DNA of 64,000 bases from Hsuehochloa calcarea (GCA_036346395.1 CM070604.1:38715662-38779661); one strand, 5' to 3'. Counted from the first letter of the stretch, positions 32,587 to 45,000 are shown. Notes: generated by a model not told the origin, from the letters alone. Numbers and translations: made by a program.

Positions 32587-33070
32587 GCTTGTGAATGCGT
32601 GGTGGTTGTGACGCTAATGTAGGAATTTTATAGTCTGTGTTCTTCAGAGCGCCTGCAATGGCGCAATTTCTATATAATGTGGTTGATGATTGTGTATCGC
32701 CAATGTCGCCCGCCCGCCCTCCTCCTCCCTCTTTTCCGTCCTCTCTGGCCACCGCCGCCGCCGCCGCCCCGCCCTCTTATTCCTCTCCTCCTCCTCCTCC
32801 TCCTCCTCCCAGCCTCGTTCTCCCTCCGCGCCGCGCCGCCCCACCCTCCTCTCCACCCGGCCCGGCTCACCGGCTGCCTCCGCACGTGGGCCACGTGGGC
32901 CGTGCCGGGCTTGTGTCGTCCCAGGCCGACCCATCATGCCGGGGTGGCAGTCCGGCCCATACTATCATGTCGTGCCGGCTCGGCCTATGAACAGTGCGAG
33001 CCGTGCCATTCCTGGACTGGGCTAACAGTGTCGTGCCTCGGGCCAGCCTGACAGGCACGACCCATCTGGC
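32587..33070. other. GC-rich, simple-repeat stretch ending in hAT-terminus-like palindromes
   Basis: CCGCCGCCGCC and CCTCCTCCTCCTCC runs at 32750-32810 give long but meaningless open frames on both strands. From 32890 to 33070 follow CACGTGGGCCGTGCCGGGC, GTCGTGCCTCGGGCCAGCC and CAGGCACGACCC, resembling hAT ends. Confidence 0.45.
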
Positions 33071-33957
33071 CACTTCAGCAAGTGCGTAAACACACCACCT
33101 ACAGTTAGCACAGCTGTCACTACCGCAGCGAGCCGAGCTCAACAGTGAGGAGGGGGAGGAGGAGAGGGAGAGGGAGCGAAACAGGGGAGTAGGTGGAGCA
33201 AAGCAAATGGGAATAGGCCAAAGCGGAGGCGTCCGGCCATTGATCAGAATAAATAACTGATAGGGAGAGTGTCACAGTGAAACCCTCGCTATCAAATTTC
33301 CTTCGGCCGTTCTGCAGCTGCTCCTAGTCCTGCCTATCCCCTTCTCTTTCTCTCTCCTTTCGTCATCTCCGCACTTATAGCGTCTGATCACGCCATGGCT
33401 TCACGCAAAAAGGGGATCGAGCGTGCAGCAGCGCGACGCAAATGCCATGCCACTGCCAGAATGCCAATCTGCGAGTGCCTCCCACAGGGCCTCTCTCTGC
33501 CCCTCTCTCGCTCACGCACGTAGAGGGTTTTGCACTTCTGCAACCAGCTAGCTCATGCACCACACATTTCTGAGTTTTTTCTTGTCATTTAGCACTTGTT
33601 ACTGTACAAAAATGACGCCTACCACGAACCTAATGTGCAGACCACTTGTCTCTAACCCAGAGCGCAGCAAGTCGCCTACATACGGCGTTTGCTGCGCATT
33701 CAACTAGTGGTAGGTGGCCTACCGCGATCTGGAGTGTGCGGTACGACGCCTGCTGCGGATGGGATGAGTGGTAGGTCGCGGATCTCCTATCGTGGCATTT
33801 TCGCACGGCAGGGGTACTATTTTTGTAATTTCATTTTGAGGAAACTATTTTTGTAATTTCATTTTGAGGAAACTATTTTTGTTATTTTGCTTGAAAAATG
33901 TGCTAAATGAGCAAAAAAATTCAACATTTCTCGTAACATGGTCTAGGCGTGCAGTTG
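33071..33957. other. Intergenic stretch with a 28-bp tandem repeat
   Basis: No gene is recognised. AACTATTTTTGTAATTTCATTTTGAGG-type units of 28 bp occur at 33816-33843 and 33844-33871, with a partial third copy to about 33890. A GGAGGGGGAGGAGGAGAGG purine run lies at 33148. Confidence 0.55.
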
Positions 33958-34165
33958 ATGGGGTGCAAATGATACATGTAAATTTTGACTGATACCGAAT
34001 TCGGGAAGAGAATTCATTATCCAACTAGATTTGGTATCAGTACGAGATAGTTAGTCTTAGATTCGGGAGAGAAATCAGGAGAGCTAATATCCGACTGAAT
34101 AACATCGGTAAACGGATAGTCGGATATTATCCGATCAGATATCTGAATCACACCTGCACCTCATG
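33958..34165. mobile_element. Possible short hAT-like MITE
   Basis: GGGGTGCAAATGATACATG on the left roughly mirrors GAATCACACCTGCACCTC on the right. The interior holds TCGGATATTATCCGATCAGATATC palindromes, as in Ac/Ds-type subterminal regions. The TIR match is weak and the borders are uncertain. Confidence 0.35.
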
Positions 34166-34238
34166 CCACTGGGAGTCGCTGGTGACCCGATGCCGTGAGC
34201 CGCCGCCTTCTACTGTCCCCGCAACTCGCTGCCTCCGA

Positions 34239-34950
34239 CACTAGAATAAAATGCCCTTTTTAGGGACGCTTGAAAAATCGCCCCAAACGTTTGTATGCTA
34301 GAGGTGGTTTTGAGATGTTTTCTAGACACATACAAAATTTTATCTTGTAGAAACATTTTTTTGAGATGCTCTCTAATTCGTCTAAAGGTTATCTTGTGTA
34401 AAGACATAATTTTGATATGCTTTCCAACTCTCTATAGGCATTTTTTCGGTGGTTCATATGTGTTAAAAGAACTACATATAAATATTACAACATACAACAA
34501 AACATGTTAGGTTGTGAGGTTGAGGTTAGTGTGATAAGTCTAAAAGAAGTATTTCCTATGAGGTCAAGAGTTCAAGTACCAACCTTTGTAAGAGTCCACA
34601 TACTTTTTTATATTTTATTTGTTGATGTGTAGTGCAACGTCTCTGCATAACACCGTGTATCATGTAGAGACACTTTTAGAAAACATCACTATTGTCATAG
34701 TGGCGATACATGAGATGGCATTTATGAGGCGTTTTCGAAAACGCCTCTACAATCGCCGCCTAGGGGCGGAAAAAAGCATCTCTACTATACAAAGTTCAAG
34801 TACCACATATTTTTTATATATTATTTGTTGAGGTGTAGTGCAACGTCTCTGCGTAACACCACATATCATGTAGAGACGCTTTAAAAAACATCACTACTGT
34901 CATAGTGACGATACATGAGAGGGCATCTATGAGCCAGTTTTGTTGTAGTG
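34239..34950. mobile_element. Miniature non-autonomous CACTA element
   Basis: The left end CACTAGAATAAAATGCC and the right end GGCTCATAG..., finishing GTTTTGTTGTAGTG (complement CACTACAACAAAAC), both carry the CACTA terminus. Length is 712 bp with no coding. Two tandem copies of a roughly 150-bp unit (TTTGTTGATGTGTAGTGCAACG near 34617; TTTGTTGAGGTGTAGTGCAACG near 34824) fill the right half. The three flanking bases (CGA left, TGC right) do not match. Confidence 0.65.
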
Positions 34951-34989
34951 TGCGGCTTGCCGCCGGGAGCCGCAACATCCGCTCATCGC

Positions 34990-35236
34990 TGTTGGGAACC
35001 AAATATACAAATCTGGACCCTCTGTGTATAATACACTAGTCCAAGATCACGCTAGTACAAACAGTGTTAACATAAATGAATATCATTCCACACAAGGCGA
35101 ATATAAGATTTAAATGACTAATTTGATTAATAAATAACGGTTGTGACCTTATGACTAAGTTTACACTTACTAAGTCACGCAGGGCTAGCACTAAGTAAAG
35201 AGACAGCAGCGGAACAGAAGTAACTCACTTAGGAAC
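34990..35236 (-). mobile_element. Gypsy LTR, first 247 bp (split by the Tat element)
   Basis: It starts TGTTGGGAACCAAATATAC and continues CTGGACCCTCTGTGTATAATAC, the inverted equivalent of the end of the LTR at 5933-9108. It continues at 59282 after the inserted Tat-type element. Confidence 0.8.
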
Positions 35237-36077
35237 TGACGAGGATCTAATAATCCTCATTTTATCTTTTATCTATAATTCTTATTATGGGTAAATATGA
35301 TGTCACATAGTCTCCAGAAGTACCCCTTATTTTTATAAGGGAGAGGCCTACCAAGTGATTGTAAGATCTTCTACAATCACCCCCATAGTCGTAAGTCTTA
35401 CTACGACCATGTCATGGTCGTAAGTCTTTCTACGACTACTACCTGGTCGTAAGTCTTTCTACGACCATTACATGGTCGTAAGTCCTTCTACGACCACTAC
35501 ATAGTCGAAAGACCTTCTACGACTACTACCTGGTCGTAAGTCCTCCTACGACCAGGTAAACCACGACCACCTCATAATCAAACCTACAGGCAAGTGGGTC
35601 CAATTGATTAAGGAATCCGAACGGTCTTCACGCACTATTATTCCGCGTAGTAATAGTGCTTAAATACCCCATTACCTCTGAATGATAACTGCCAGACGGC
35701 ATAGAGAAGCCAATGCGCCGGTAATTACTTCCATCATGCGCCCATTACTGGCTCAATTAAGGCGCCTCTTCCGCAGGACAAAACGGCTACTCCTTCACGA
35801 CTATATAAGGGCATCAATCAGGGAGACGAGGGGGAGGAGGAGAGACAGAAAAATAGAGCAAGTCAAGGAGAAATACAAGTACTATTCTCTGTAATAGTCT
35901 TAGCTTCTTACTTGATCATCAAGAATACCACACACACAGGATTAGGGTTATTATTCTCTCCGGAGAAGGTCTGAACCTGTCTAAACATCCCGTGTCAACC
36001 ACTCTGCGTGATTTCACCTCTAGGAGACCCCCCGAATCAAATAATCTTTACGTAAGATTGGTTCTAATACACCGACA
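35237..36077 (+). repeat. 5' LTR of the Tat-type element
   Basis: 841 bp, TG...CA. The TATA box TATATAAGG lies at 35812-35820. It carries the GGTCGTAAG palindrome array at 35388-35572. It is nearly identical to 58439-59276; differences concentrate at CTGG, CAGG and ACG sites. Confidence 0.92.
35388..35572. repeat. Palindromic 30-bp tandem array in the LTR
   Basis: Six units of GGTCGTAAGTCTTTCTACGACC, each a short hairpin (GGTCGTA / TACGACC), are joined by ATTACAT or ACTACCT-type spacers. The same array is in the 3' LTR at 58588-58772. Single units recur inside the element at 54885-54970, 56535-56645 and 57990-58290. Confidence 0.9.
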
Positions 36078-36078
36078 G

Positions 36079-36097
36079 TTGGCGCCGACCGTGGGGA
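36079..36097 (+). other. Primer binding site of the Tat-type element
   Basis: TTGGCGCCGACCGTGGGGA stands one base after the LTR. Its first eight and last five bases match the complement of the tRNA-Asp 3' end (TGGCGCCG...GGGGA). Tat and Athila elements typically use this class of primer site rather than tRNA-Met. Confidence 0.7.
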
Positions 36098-36099
36098 GC

Positions 36100-38280
36100 C
36101 TCCGGTAATCTCTTGTCAACATACTCTCTTTTCCAAATCTCATGCAATCATGGCGGGAGGATGGAGCGAGGAGAACCTGGTTTGACTTGGCGGTCTGTGA
36201 CGTCGACATGGATGCGGTTTCGACTACGAGCCGAGTGATGCATCCGCCGATGGTGGTGTTGCCTCGGAGATTATTCTCCAGAAACCATCCCATCAATGGA
36301 GTTGAGGAGGATCCTTATCCCCACAACGATCGTCCAACAGAGGAGCCAATTCCCTCAAAGGACAAGGGTCAATCCGACCGAACCGCACCGGGAGGACTCA
36401 CAACACGACGAGAGTTTTTCCTCCAAGTGTTCAAGTCCCCTAAGGCGGTCAGACTTGGTGAGACAAGTTCGGGAGCCACCATTCCGAGACTCCACCAAAG
36501 GCATCGGTGATCCTCTCTCTGGGGTAACTCCAGAGAGGTGGGATCAAGCATACTTTTCTGTAAATTCGACCGTCTCTCGCAGATCTCGATTCTGAACGAA
36601 GGCGATTATAACTCGGAGTTCCCCTACCTAGGGGATTACTCCAAGTCGCCAGATGGTGTCTCTCGAGCACTCCTCAAGCGGGAGGCCTCGGCGCAAGTGA
36701 GAATCATCAGCGGAGGTCTTCGTCCTTCCCTCAAATCAGGGTCAGCCTCATGGAGGCCGAGATAAGAACACTCCCCGAAGATCACACACTGCGCCCCCTC
36801 GTGGTAATGGCAAGGGCACCACCGGTGACGGACAGAACCAACACTTTGATGAGCGCGAGAAATCCTCGACATTCGTACTCCACCGAGAAGGCCTCAAAGA
36901 CGATGAGGAGGATTTTGAGGTCGTCAGAAGAAAGAAAATTGCAGCCCGAAGAACACGCTGGCGCATTCAACATCGATCGGAGGAGGTACAAGAACTCCGG
37001 GACATCAACGACTTGCTCGAGAATCCCAATCAAGAGCTTGCTCGAGCGCTGTGGTACGATCTCTTTCTTTGAAGATTGCGCAAAGGCTTCAACTGTGATG
37101 ACAAGGCTGGAAGTACCTCGTCGACAACATTCGGTAGTCGTAGCAATGCGACTTCCTCGGCTACGATCAATCGAATATTTCTCGTAGGAATCGACACGGC
37201 CATAAGTCGAATCGATCCCTATTCGAGAAATACATTTCGATCGGTGATGATCAAGAAGCCCCTCGAGAGGTGATCATTCACCACTTCGACAAAGAAATTC
37301 TAGCGGGTGGAGTACGAGGAGTATTCCTCGTGAATCGAGACCTACTACGAGCAGTCGACTGTTCTTTGGTATCGTCGAATCGATCACTGGTGATATTAAC
37401 CATTCTTTCTTACAAAGAAGGCGTCAAGAAGTGATTCTGGATCTGGGCATTTTCGCGACCTTGAAAGCGATTCATTAGCCACCTCATTTTCGACCGGTGA
37501 ACATGGAGAAATTTGATGGATCTCAAAATCCCATCGAATTTCTTGAGATCTATACAACACCGTCTGAGCGGCGGGAGGAGGAGAGCATGTAATGGCAAAT
37601 TACCTTCCGATGTGCTCGAAGGATCCGCTTCGATTGTGGTTATTAAACCAACCACTCGAGTCGATCTACTCTTGGCAACACCTCTGCGATCTTCTACAGC
37701 GAATTTCCAAGGCACATACAACCGCCGAAAGGAAGATGACTTGCACCGATAAAGCGAACAACAACGAGACTTTGCGTCAATTCATCAAGCGCTTTAGTCG
37801 GGTTAAGTAAATCAATTCCGAAATTTCGACTCCTCGTGATCGTGGCTTTTAAGCAAGGAGTCCGTAGTAGAAGGATAACGGAGGATATTGCTTTGAATCC
37901 TCCCAACATCATTCTTAGAGCTCTTGAGATGGCGATCGATATCTGGCGCTTCGAGGCGGTCAGTGGAACAACACTATCGATCGAGAAACGTACACTCCTC
38001 GAGAGCCAGGTGAAGTTGGTAAGGACAAAAAAGCAAAAAAGTCCAAGAAGAAAATAAAGAGTCAAAAACCACAAACCAGTGGTTTCAAGGAGGTCTTGGC
38101 CGTGAAAGATAAAGAGCCCCAAACCACCAAGTCGTACCCTGATCAAGGCAAAGGTAAGCGCCCTGATCGTAGGAACGACAAACCAAGGTGGTGTCCTTTT
38201 CATAAAAGGAAGGACATGACCTCATAGCTGCGCCGAGTTTTCCAAAGAAAGCTCGAGGACTACTACAACGGCAAAGCACC
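36100..38280 (+). pseudogene. gag region of the Tat-type element
   Basis: Decayed capsid-type frames. HFDEREKSSTFVLHREG and RTRWRIQHRSEEVQELRDIN occur at 36850-37010. The capsid core MEKFDGSQNPIEFLEIYTT is at 37504, then VMANYLPMCSK at 37588, QHLCDLLQRISKAHTT and NNNETLRQFIKRFSRVK at 37800, and VAFKQGVRSRRITEDIALNP at 37842. The pattern F/YDGS-DP-EFLQIYTT...MANYLP...LRQFIQRFSQVR is that of Tat-lineage Gag. At least five frame changes or stops lie in the region. Confidence 0.8.
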
Positions 38281-38935
38281 ACTCCCTACTCTCGAGCAGG
38301 TAGGACATACGAGTGGCCAAAAGTCGTCGGATGATGAGGAGATGCCGTTCCAAGATCCATAACATACCGTTGAGCACATCTACGGAGGATCATCGACATC
38401 GACTCCAAGCGACAACTTAAAGTCTGCGGACGAGAGGTAAATTCCATACATGCTCCTCTCGTCAATAATTTACGAAGTGGTGGAAGTTACCATCTCTTTT
38501 GAGAAGGATGACCGCCCGATCACTCTGAGTCGATCAGTCGATATCAATTGTGGTGAACCCACCATCAACAAGCTGTCGGGTCAATCGAGTGTTGGTTGAT
38601 GGTGGCGATTCCTGAACATACTATTTACTAATGCCCCGGACGAGATGCAAGTACCGGGACAAAGGTAAGGCGATGCGATACTCCTTTCATGGAATCGCAG
38701 GGGTCTTCGCCAAACCCATTGGCCAAGTTTCTCTTCCTTTAACATTTGGCTCGCCAAGTAATTTCGGGACGAGAAAGTCTCCTTTGATGTGGTCTATTTC
38801 GATCGGCATATAATGCCATACTCGGACGACCAACTTTGGCAAAATTCTTAATGGCTACTCATTATGGGTATCAATATCTTAAGATGCGGGTCCCAAAGGA
38901 GTGATCACAATTCAATGTGACAAAAGATGGCGTAT
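38281..38935 (+). pseudogene. Aspartic protease region of the Tat-type element
   Basis: Frames around 38450-38930 read EVTISFEKDDRPITLSRS, then a frame with VGGDS-like text (LVDGGDS near 38592-38612), FDVVYFDRH at 38780, and LMATHYGYQYLKMRVPKGVI with ITIQCDKR by 38925. Family members have VDGGSS-type active sites followed by this F-V...FGRP...LKMPGP-GVITV pattern. Shifts between frames occur every 100 bp or so. Confidence 0.6.
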
Positions 38936-39164
38936 AGTCTGCGGCCGTCGATCCTCGAGATGGTTGGTCAAATACCAACTCGAGATGAAAGTCGACCTTC
39001 GACTAGCAAGTCGAAGCCTAAAAGTCGCACCAAAGCCGAACGACCAAGTCAAAGAGGTTCCTCACGGGCGCAGAGGAGCCCTCGAAGGCTGCTTCGCATC
39101 GGGAGACTTCCGACCCCAAATAGGAAGACGCCCTCATTACCTTCCTCAGAGCTAACGCAGATGT

Positions 39165-39830
39165 CTTTGCGTGGCAAGCATCCGACATTCCCGGAGTCCC
39201 CAGGAGGTGATCGAGCACGAGCTAGCTTTATGGCACGATAAAGTACCCGTAAAACAAAAATTACGGAGATTTGCCCCTGATCGACGAGATGCTATTAAAT
39301 CAGAATTGGATAAGCTACTTAATGCAGGCTTTATAAGAGAACTCAACCACCCAGAGTGGTTGGCTAACCCTGTAATGGTCAAAAAGTCAAACGGCAAATG
39401 GCGTATGTGCGTAGACTTTACTGATCTTAATAAAGCTTGTCCAAAAGATGATTTCCCTTTACCTCGTATCGATCAATTTGGTTGATTGTCTGCAGGTTGT
39501 GAGATATTAAGTTTTTAGATGCATATTCGGATACCACGGATCAATATGTGTCTAAGCGATGAAGAAAAGACCGCATTCATTACTCCATTTGGTACCTTTT
39601 GCTATGTCAAAATGCCATTTGGTCTAAAGAATGCGGTGCTTCTTTTCAACGCCTAATGCAATCGACTTTTTCATCTCAATTAGGCGAAATTTGGAAGTCT
39701 ATGTTGATGATCTAGTCGTAAAAGCATTAAGAGACTTAATCATATCAGCGACCTACAAGAAACATTCGACAACCTCGAAAGCACCGCTTAAAACTTAATC
39801 CAGAAGTGTGTGTTGGAATTTCTTGGGAAA
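39165..39830 (+). pseudogene. Reverse transcriptase of the Tat-type element
   Basis: The frame 39171-39485 is open and reads KQKLRRFAPDRRDAIKSELD, AGFIRELNHPEWLANPVMV, KWRMCVDFTDLNKACPKDDF and PLPRIDQ, the N-terminal RT motifs of Ty3/Gypsy elements. A stop follows. FITPFGTFCYVKMPFGLKNA lies at 39575-39635, and the YVDD-type catalytic motif (MLMI/YVDDLVVKA) at about 39700-39725, in another frame. Confidence 0.9.
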
Positions 39831-39979
39831 ATTGCTTGGATTCCTAGTATCCGAGCGAGGAATCAAGCAAATCTGAAAAAATAAAGCCATCCTCGGATCG
39901 TCCTCCAACCACAAAAAGGAAGTCGAGAAACTCACGGGATGCATGGCGGTTTTAAGTCGTTTCATCGCATCGACTAGGA

Positions 39980-40860
39980 GAAAAGGACTACCTTTCTTTA
40001 AACTTCTCGGGAGACATGAAGGTTTTGAGTGGTCGAGCGAGGCAAAGCGCCTTTGAGGATGTCAAGAGGTACCTTTAGTGCTCTGCTCGGTTTCTCCAAA
40101 TCCGGAAGAGGCGCTCTTAATTTACCTAGTTGCCACGCCACGTGCAAAGACAAGCGCGATCTTGGTCGTAGAACGTGAAAACGCACAACGACCGGTTTAC
40201 TACGTTAGCGAAGTTTTACACGGCCTAACGGCGTTACCCTCGTGTCCAAAAACTTCTATATGCCCTCCTCATGTCTTGAGGAAGCTGCGGCATTATTTTG
40301 AGCGCACAAAATAGGCATGCCGTCCCGAGTTTCCTTTGGGAGCAATCCTCCATAATAAGGAAACAATGGGGCGCATGGCAAAATGGTCGATCGAACTTGG
40401 GAGTTCGACCACCATTTCGTATCGAACGGCCATAAAATCCCGGATCTTAGTAGACTTTGTCGCCGAATGGACAAATCTGAACTGCTCAGGATCCCGATCT
40501 GATTCCCACGACCGATGGATGATGTACTTTGACGGGTCACTTACTTTAAGTGGCTCGAGGTCAGGTGGTCTGGTATCTCCTAGGAGAGAAACCTTAAAGT
40601 ATGCCATACAATTAAACTTTCGGGCCACTAACAATGTGGCGAGTACGAAGGTTTGCTAGGCGGCATACGAGCCGTGAAAGCACTCTCAATTAAATCGACT
40701 ACTCGTGAGAGGAGACTCTCAACTAGTCGTGAATCAAGTCGGGAAAGAGTACGGTGCTCTAGCTCGACAATGTCTCGATACTTATCGAATACGCAAGCTA
40801 GAAAAGCATTTTTAGGTTTCGAGGTACAATTCATCCTCGAAGGATAATTTCCTCATGAGA
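39980..40860 (+). pseudogene. RNase H regions of the Tat-type element
   Basis: First part: EALLIYLVATPRAKTSAILV and ENAQRPVYYVSEVLHGL at 40108-40225. Second, archaeal-type RNase H that Tat elements carry: MAKWSIELG and LVDFVAEW at 40375-40470, MMYFDGSLTLSGS (catalytic Asp) at 40518 and LKYAIQLNF with TNNVA at 40592-40640, with the rest in shifted frames up to about 40850. Two RNase H domains are a mark of the Tat lineage. Confidence 0.78.
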
Positions 40861-41129
40861 CCAACTTGCTCGGATGGCTTCTTCCCGATCTACGGTACCA
40901 AAAGGAGTTTTCTTGGAGCAACTCAAAAGCCGTCTCTCGTCGAAGAACCGAGAGACACCTCCTATTGAGATGGCCTCATTAGACTACGAGGATACGGATG
41001 ACTCCCATCTCGAGTATCTTCGCAAGGGTTCGTGCGAAGATGATCTTGAGGCGGTCGTTTATCGAAAAGCCAAAATGTATACTTTGGTCGAAGGAGTCCT
41101 CTACAAGCGAGGAACCCAAGGGATACTCA

Positions 41130-42034
41130 TGCGATGCATTCGCAAAATGAAGGAATAACACTCCTTCACGATATACAGTGGCATCTGTGGGACACATGCT
41201 TCCTCTGAACATTGGTTGGTAAAGCCTTTCGACAAGGTTTTTATCTTGGCCTACGACCATGTCGATGCTAAGGAGGTGGTTAAAAAGTGTATCGAGTGCC
41301 AATTTCATGGTGACGATACACCAACCACTCAAGCATTACTGCACAATACCTCTTTCTTGGCCTTTTGCGACACAGGGTCTTGATATCCTAGGACCGTTTC
41401 CCAAAGCTCCAGGAGGTTTGAATTCCTTTTGTGGCTATTGACACGTTCACAAAATGAATTGAAGCTGAACTCAGAATCGGATAACAACAGGCGACAAAAA
41501 GGTTCATGATGAGATGCGTAATTAGCGATTTGGAGTTAAGTCGGATAATTACGCATAATAATAAACAATTCGCAAGTGCAAAATTTCAAGAATTTTGCGA
41601 CGAGTTGGGTACTAAGTTATGCTATGCTTCATTGCACATCCCCAAAGCAGCGGGCGGTCGAGCGATGCAAGCGGCCAAATAATGCGAGAAATTAAAACCG
41701 AGTCTTCGACCCGACTTGTTAAGCGCTCGGGGCTTGGGTACAAGAATTACCTTCCGTATTATGGGCGGTTAAATGCGACCACCAATCGAGCAACAGGAGA
41801 AACACCATTTTTCTAGTGTTGAGCGAAGCCATGATTCCTCCGAGCTAAAATTGCGGTCGACACGAGTTGAAACCTTCAACAACTCGACCGGGAACAACTT
41901 GAGCGGATGATATTAACCTACTCAAGAAAGGAGAAACCTAGCCTTAATCCGTTCGGCAGTCTACCAACAAGCCCTGCGCAGATACTAAGATCGTAAGGTC
42001 CAACCTCGCAGCCTTGCTGTAGGTGACTTGGTAT
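41130..42034 (+). pseudogene. Integrase of the Tat-type element, first part
   Basis: The zinc-binding part reads GICGTHASS at 41183 and KKCIECQFHGDDTP at 41283. The core begins FATQGLDILGPFPKAPGG at 41367-41415, then IDTFTKWIEAE at 41440-41465. It continues with the second catalytic Asp region in DNNKQFAS-like text at 41550 and SGRA text at 41650. The end is at GDLV (42023-42034), where the nested element begins with GGTAT duplicated. Multiple stops are present. Confidence 0.85.
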
Positions 42035-45000
42035 TGTCGGGACCCCGGGTGTCACACATAACCCTGAGACCCTCTGTGCATACCAAGCTAGTCCCATGAT
42101 CAGTAGCTAGCTTGCACAGTTACAACAATGATGTAATCATAACCATTCAACAACGAACTAATGAAGCAGACAAAGTAATATTAATTAAAACAGCAAAGAC
42201 CTTATGGTCAAGGTTCTTACAAAAGTCGCCTCACCGGGCTTAGCAACAACAGAGTATCTGGCGTGGAAATCTCAAAATACGTGGAGCCCAATCGACATGC
42301 CCACGAGCAATCAGTGGAGGGCGTGACCTAGTTCGCAAAGTCTTCAAAGTAGCCTTCTTCATAGTACTAAACATTTCTGGTTCTTCTGCTGGACCGATCA
42401 ACAAAGGGCATAAAGCCGTGAGTACATAAAGTACTCGACAAGTCGTAGAGAAATGTATGCACATAGTATTCATGCCAGCTTAAACAAGGATGGCTTTATG
42501 GTTAATTTGCGTAAAGCAAGTTTAACGATAAATACATTAATTAGATTGCAAAGCAAGATTTTAAAAGAATAATACATAGATAACCAAGTTCTTTTGAATC
42601 AAGCAAAGAACATCCGTTCACTTCCCAACCATTCAACCAAGCGTTTCTATCGAACCAAACCACATTTTTGAAAATACTACCCCTTGCGCGAAATCACTGT
42701 GCATGTCCGTGCAGGGGACACGGCTATTCGAATAGATTTTGACACTCTGCAGAGGTTGTGCGGCTTTACCCACAAGAGATAAATCACTTGTAATGTCCGT
42801 CGACACACTTAGGGTGTGCGACTAAGTGATTACCACAAGGCCTTTACAAAGTTCTATTTTACCTCGGTTACGCCGCTAAGGTTTCGCCATCACACCCCCT
42901 CTTGCGCCAATAAATGTACCACAACAGAACCGACTCAAAACTTTCCTAATTAATTGGCGGTCAGTCCCATACCGGACTTGTGGTTGCACGAGGTGACCTG
43001 ATCAATGACTTGCAAAGTTAAGTCCTTAGTTGGTCGCTCGAGACAAGTCTACCACAACCCAATGTGCATTACGCACCCACTCTAGCTTCCTACCTCAAGC
43101 CCGAGCATAAATCATTTTTGTTCATACCCACCAAATGGCAAACCACGCCATGGCACAACATCTTTTAATAAAAGTGGCCTCACACCACTGCTCCATAGTT
43201 CCATTAGTCAAATTTCAATAATCATTGAACATGTGATCGAAAGTACCGCGGGTAACTAGAGCATGTCTAAGCAATAATCGCTCCCAAGTTGGTATACAAT
43301 TATGTCCAACTAGTATTAACCATCCTAAGGTGTCCAAGGATATATGCCATTCAAGGAGACATTTCATTTTCAATTTATCAAGGAGGCATAATGGCAATTT
43401 GGTAATTATCTACTCCCAAAACCATTTTTAAAAAAACTAGCCATGCATGATAATTTAATACAATATACATTTGTAACATGGGTTCAACATGGTCAAAGGC
43501 CTACGACTTGCCTTCGTTGGCGAGGAGCGAGTCTTGATCGTCGAATCAAGAAATCTTCCGAAACGCCGGAATCTACACGTGCGAGAATAGCAACAAATAA
43601 ATAAAACAGCACCAAATGAACTCCAAAAATTACAAAACCAGTACCAAATGAAAGAGGATGAATTTATATGAATTTAGAAATTTGGATCACCCAAATCGGA
43701 GTTCGGATGTGAAAGTTATAGCCAAAAGAAGTTTCAAATCACATAAAATGATAGATTTAGGGTTTTCGGATTTTCGGAATTATTTTTCAACTGAAAAATC
43801 CGGTTTTGACGTCAGCGCTGGCGCAACCGCTAACGCAGCAGCCACGTGGGCGAAACCGTTGACGCGGCGCCGACGTGGCGCCACGTGGGTGACCACGTGG
43901 GCTCGGGCCCGCGGGTCAGAGAGAGAGAGAGAGAGAGAGACGGGAGGCGCGCGGGCGGCGGGCGGCGAGGGGAAGACGGCGGCGCCGGCGGGAGAAGGCG
44001 GTGGCGCCGAGAACGGCGACGCGGAGGCGGCCGGCCGGGAAGAAGGGAGGAGGGGCGGGCGAGGAGCGCCGAGAAAGGAGGAGAGAGAGAGAGAGGAGGC
44101 GAACGGCGCGGCTTTATAGAGCTCGCGGTGGGAAAGCAGCCGAGCGGCGAAGCGCGCAGCGGCGGCGGGACGGGCACGGCAGCGCGCGACGGCAGCCTTG
44201 GCGCGGATTCAGCGGCGGGATTCGCGCGGACGGGATTAGCAGGCGACAGGACGAGAGAGAGAGAGCGGCGCGTCGGAGACGACGAAGGGAGCCGTCCGAT
44301 TCGACGGACGGTGGGGAGCGAGAGCGCGCGCGAAGGAGAGCCGTCCGATTGACGGACGGTGGGAGGAGAAGAGGCGCGGCGAGAGACGAGCGGCGCCGTC
44401 CGATTCGACGGACGGTGGGAAGCGGAAGAAGCGCGAAGCGTCGAGCCGTGCGATAGCGACGGACGATCGCGATGAAAAGGGGACGCGGCGAGACGAACGG
44501 CGCGGCGAACGGAGCGGCGGATCTCGATCCAACGGTCGAAGCAAAGGCGGCGGCGAAGGCGAGACGTCCGATGAAGATCCAACTGAGAGGTGAAGGGGCG
44601 GCGGGAGCGGAGGTGGGCAGCGGAATGGGCGGAGATGGGAATGATGGTGGGCGGCTAGGGTTTCGCCCACGACAGAAAAAGGAATTAAAATACGTTTTGA
44701 TTTTAGAAATTCAAACAAATCAAAAGCAATTTTAGAAAATAGCAAATGACTCCAAAAATTCTAGAAAAATTCACAGAAATTACTTGAATTATTCTGGACT
44801 TAATAAAAATATTTTTAACTTTAAATTTTCTTTTTCTTTTGCAAATAAATTAATTTTTAATTTCGGGAAAAAGGAAAATGAATTTCTAAAATCCAATAAA
44901 TCCAAGGAAATTCTCAAAATAATAATTTTGATTTTAAATTCCAGAAAACTCAATTAAACCAACTTTAATTTAATTGAAGTTTGGTTAATTCATTTTAAAC

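Noticed and set aside
32156..32752. A 198-codon minus-strand frame
   Set aside because: Antisense to the QCR7 exons and intron. It matches no family and is a mirror of coding-like composition.
32637..33051. Long plus and minus frames over CCG and CCT repeats
   Set aside because: Trinucleotide repeats keep several frames open; the products are poly-Pro, poly-Arg or poly-Ser.
35388..35572. 30-bp regular array that could be read as CRISPR or minisatellite
   Set aside because: It is duplicated in both LTRs of one retroelement and has no unique spacers of constant length.
43830..44582. A 250-codon minus-strand open frame rich in Arg, Ser and Pro, and overlapping plus-strand frames
   Set aside because: It lies in the GC-rich promoter part of an LTR. 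The partner LTR shows a differently framed 254-codon version at 51153-51917, and the protein is low-complexity. Base composition explains the openness.
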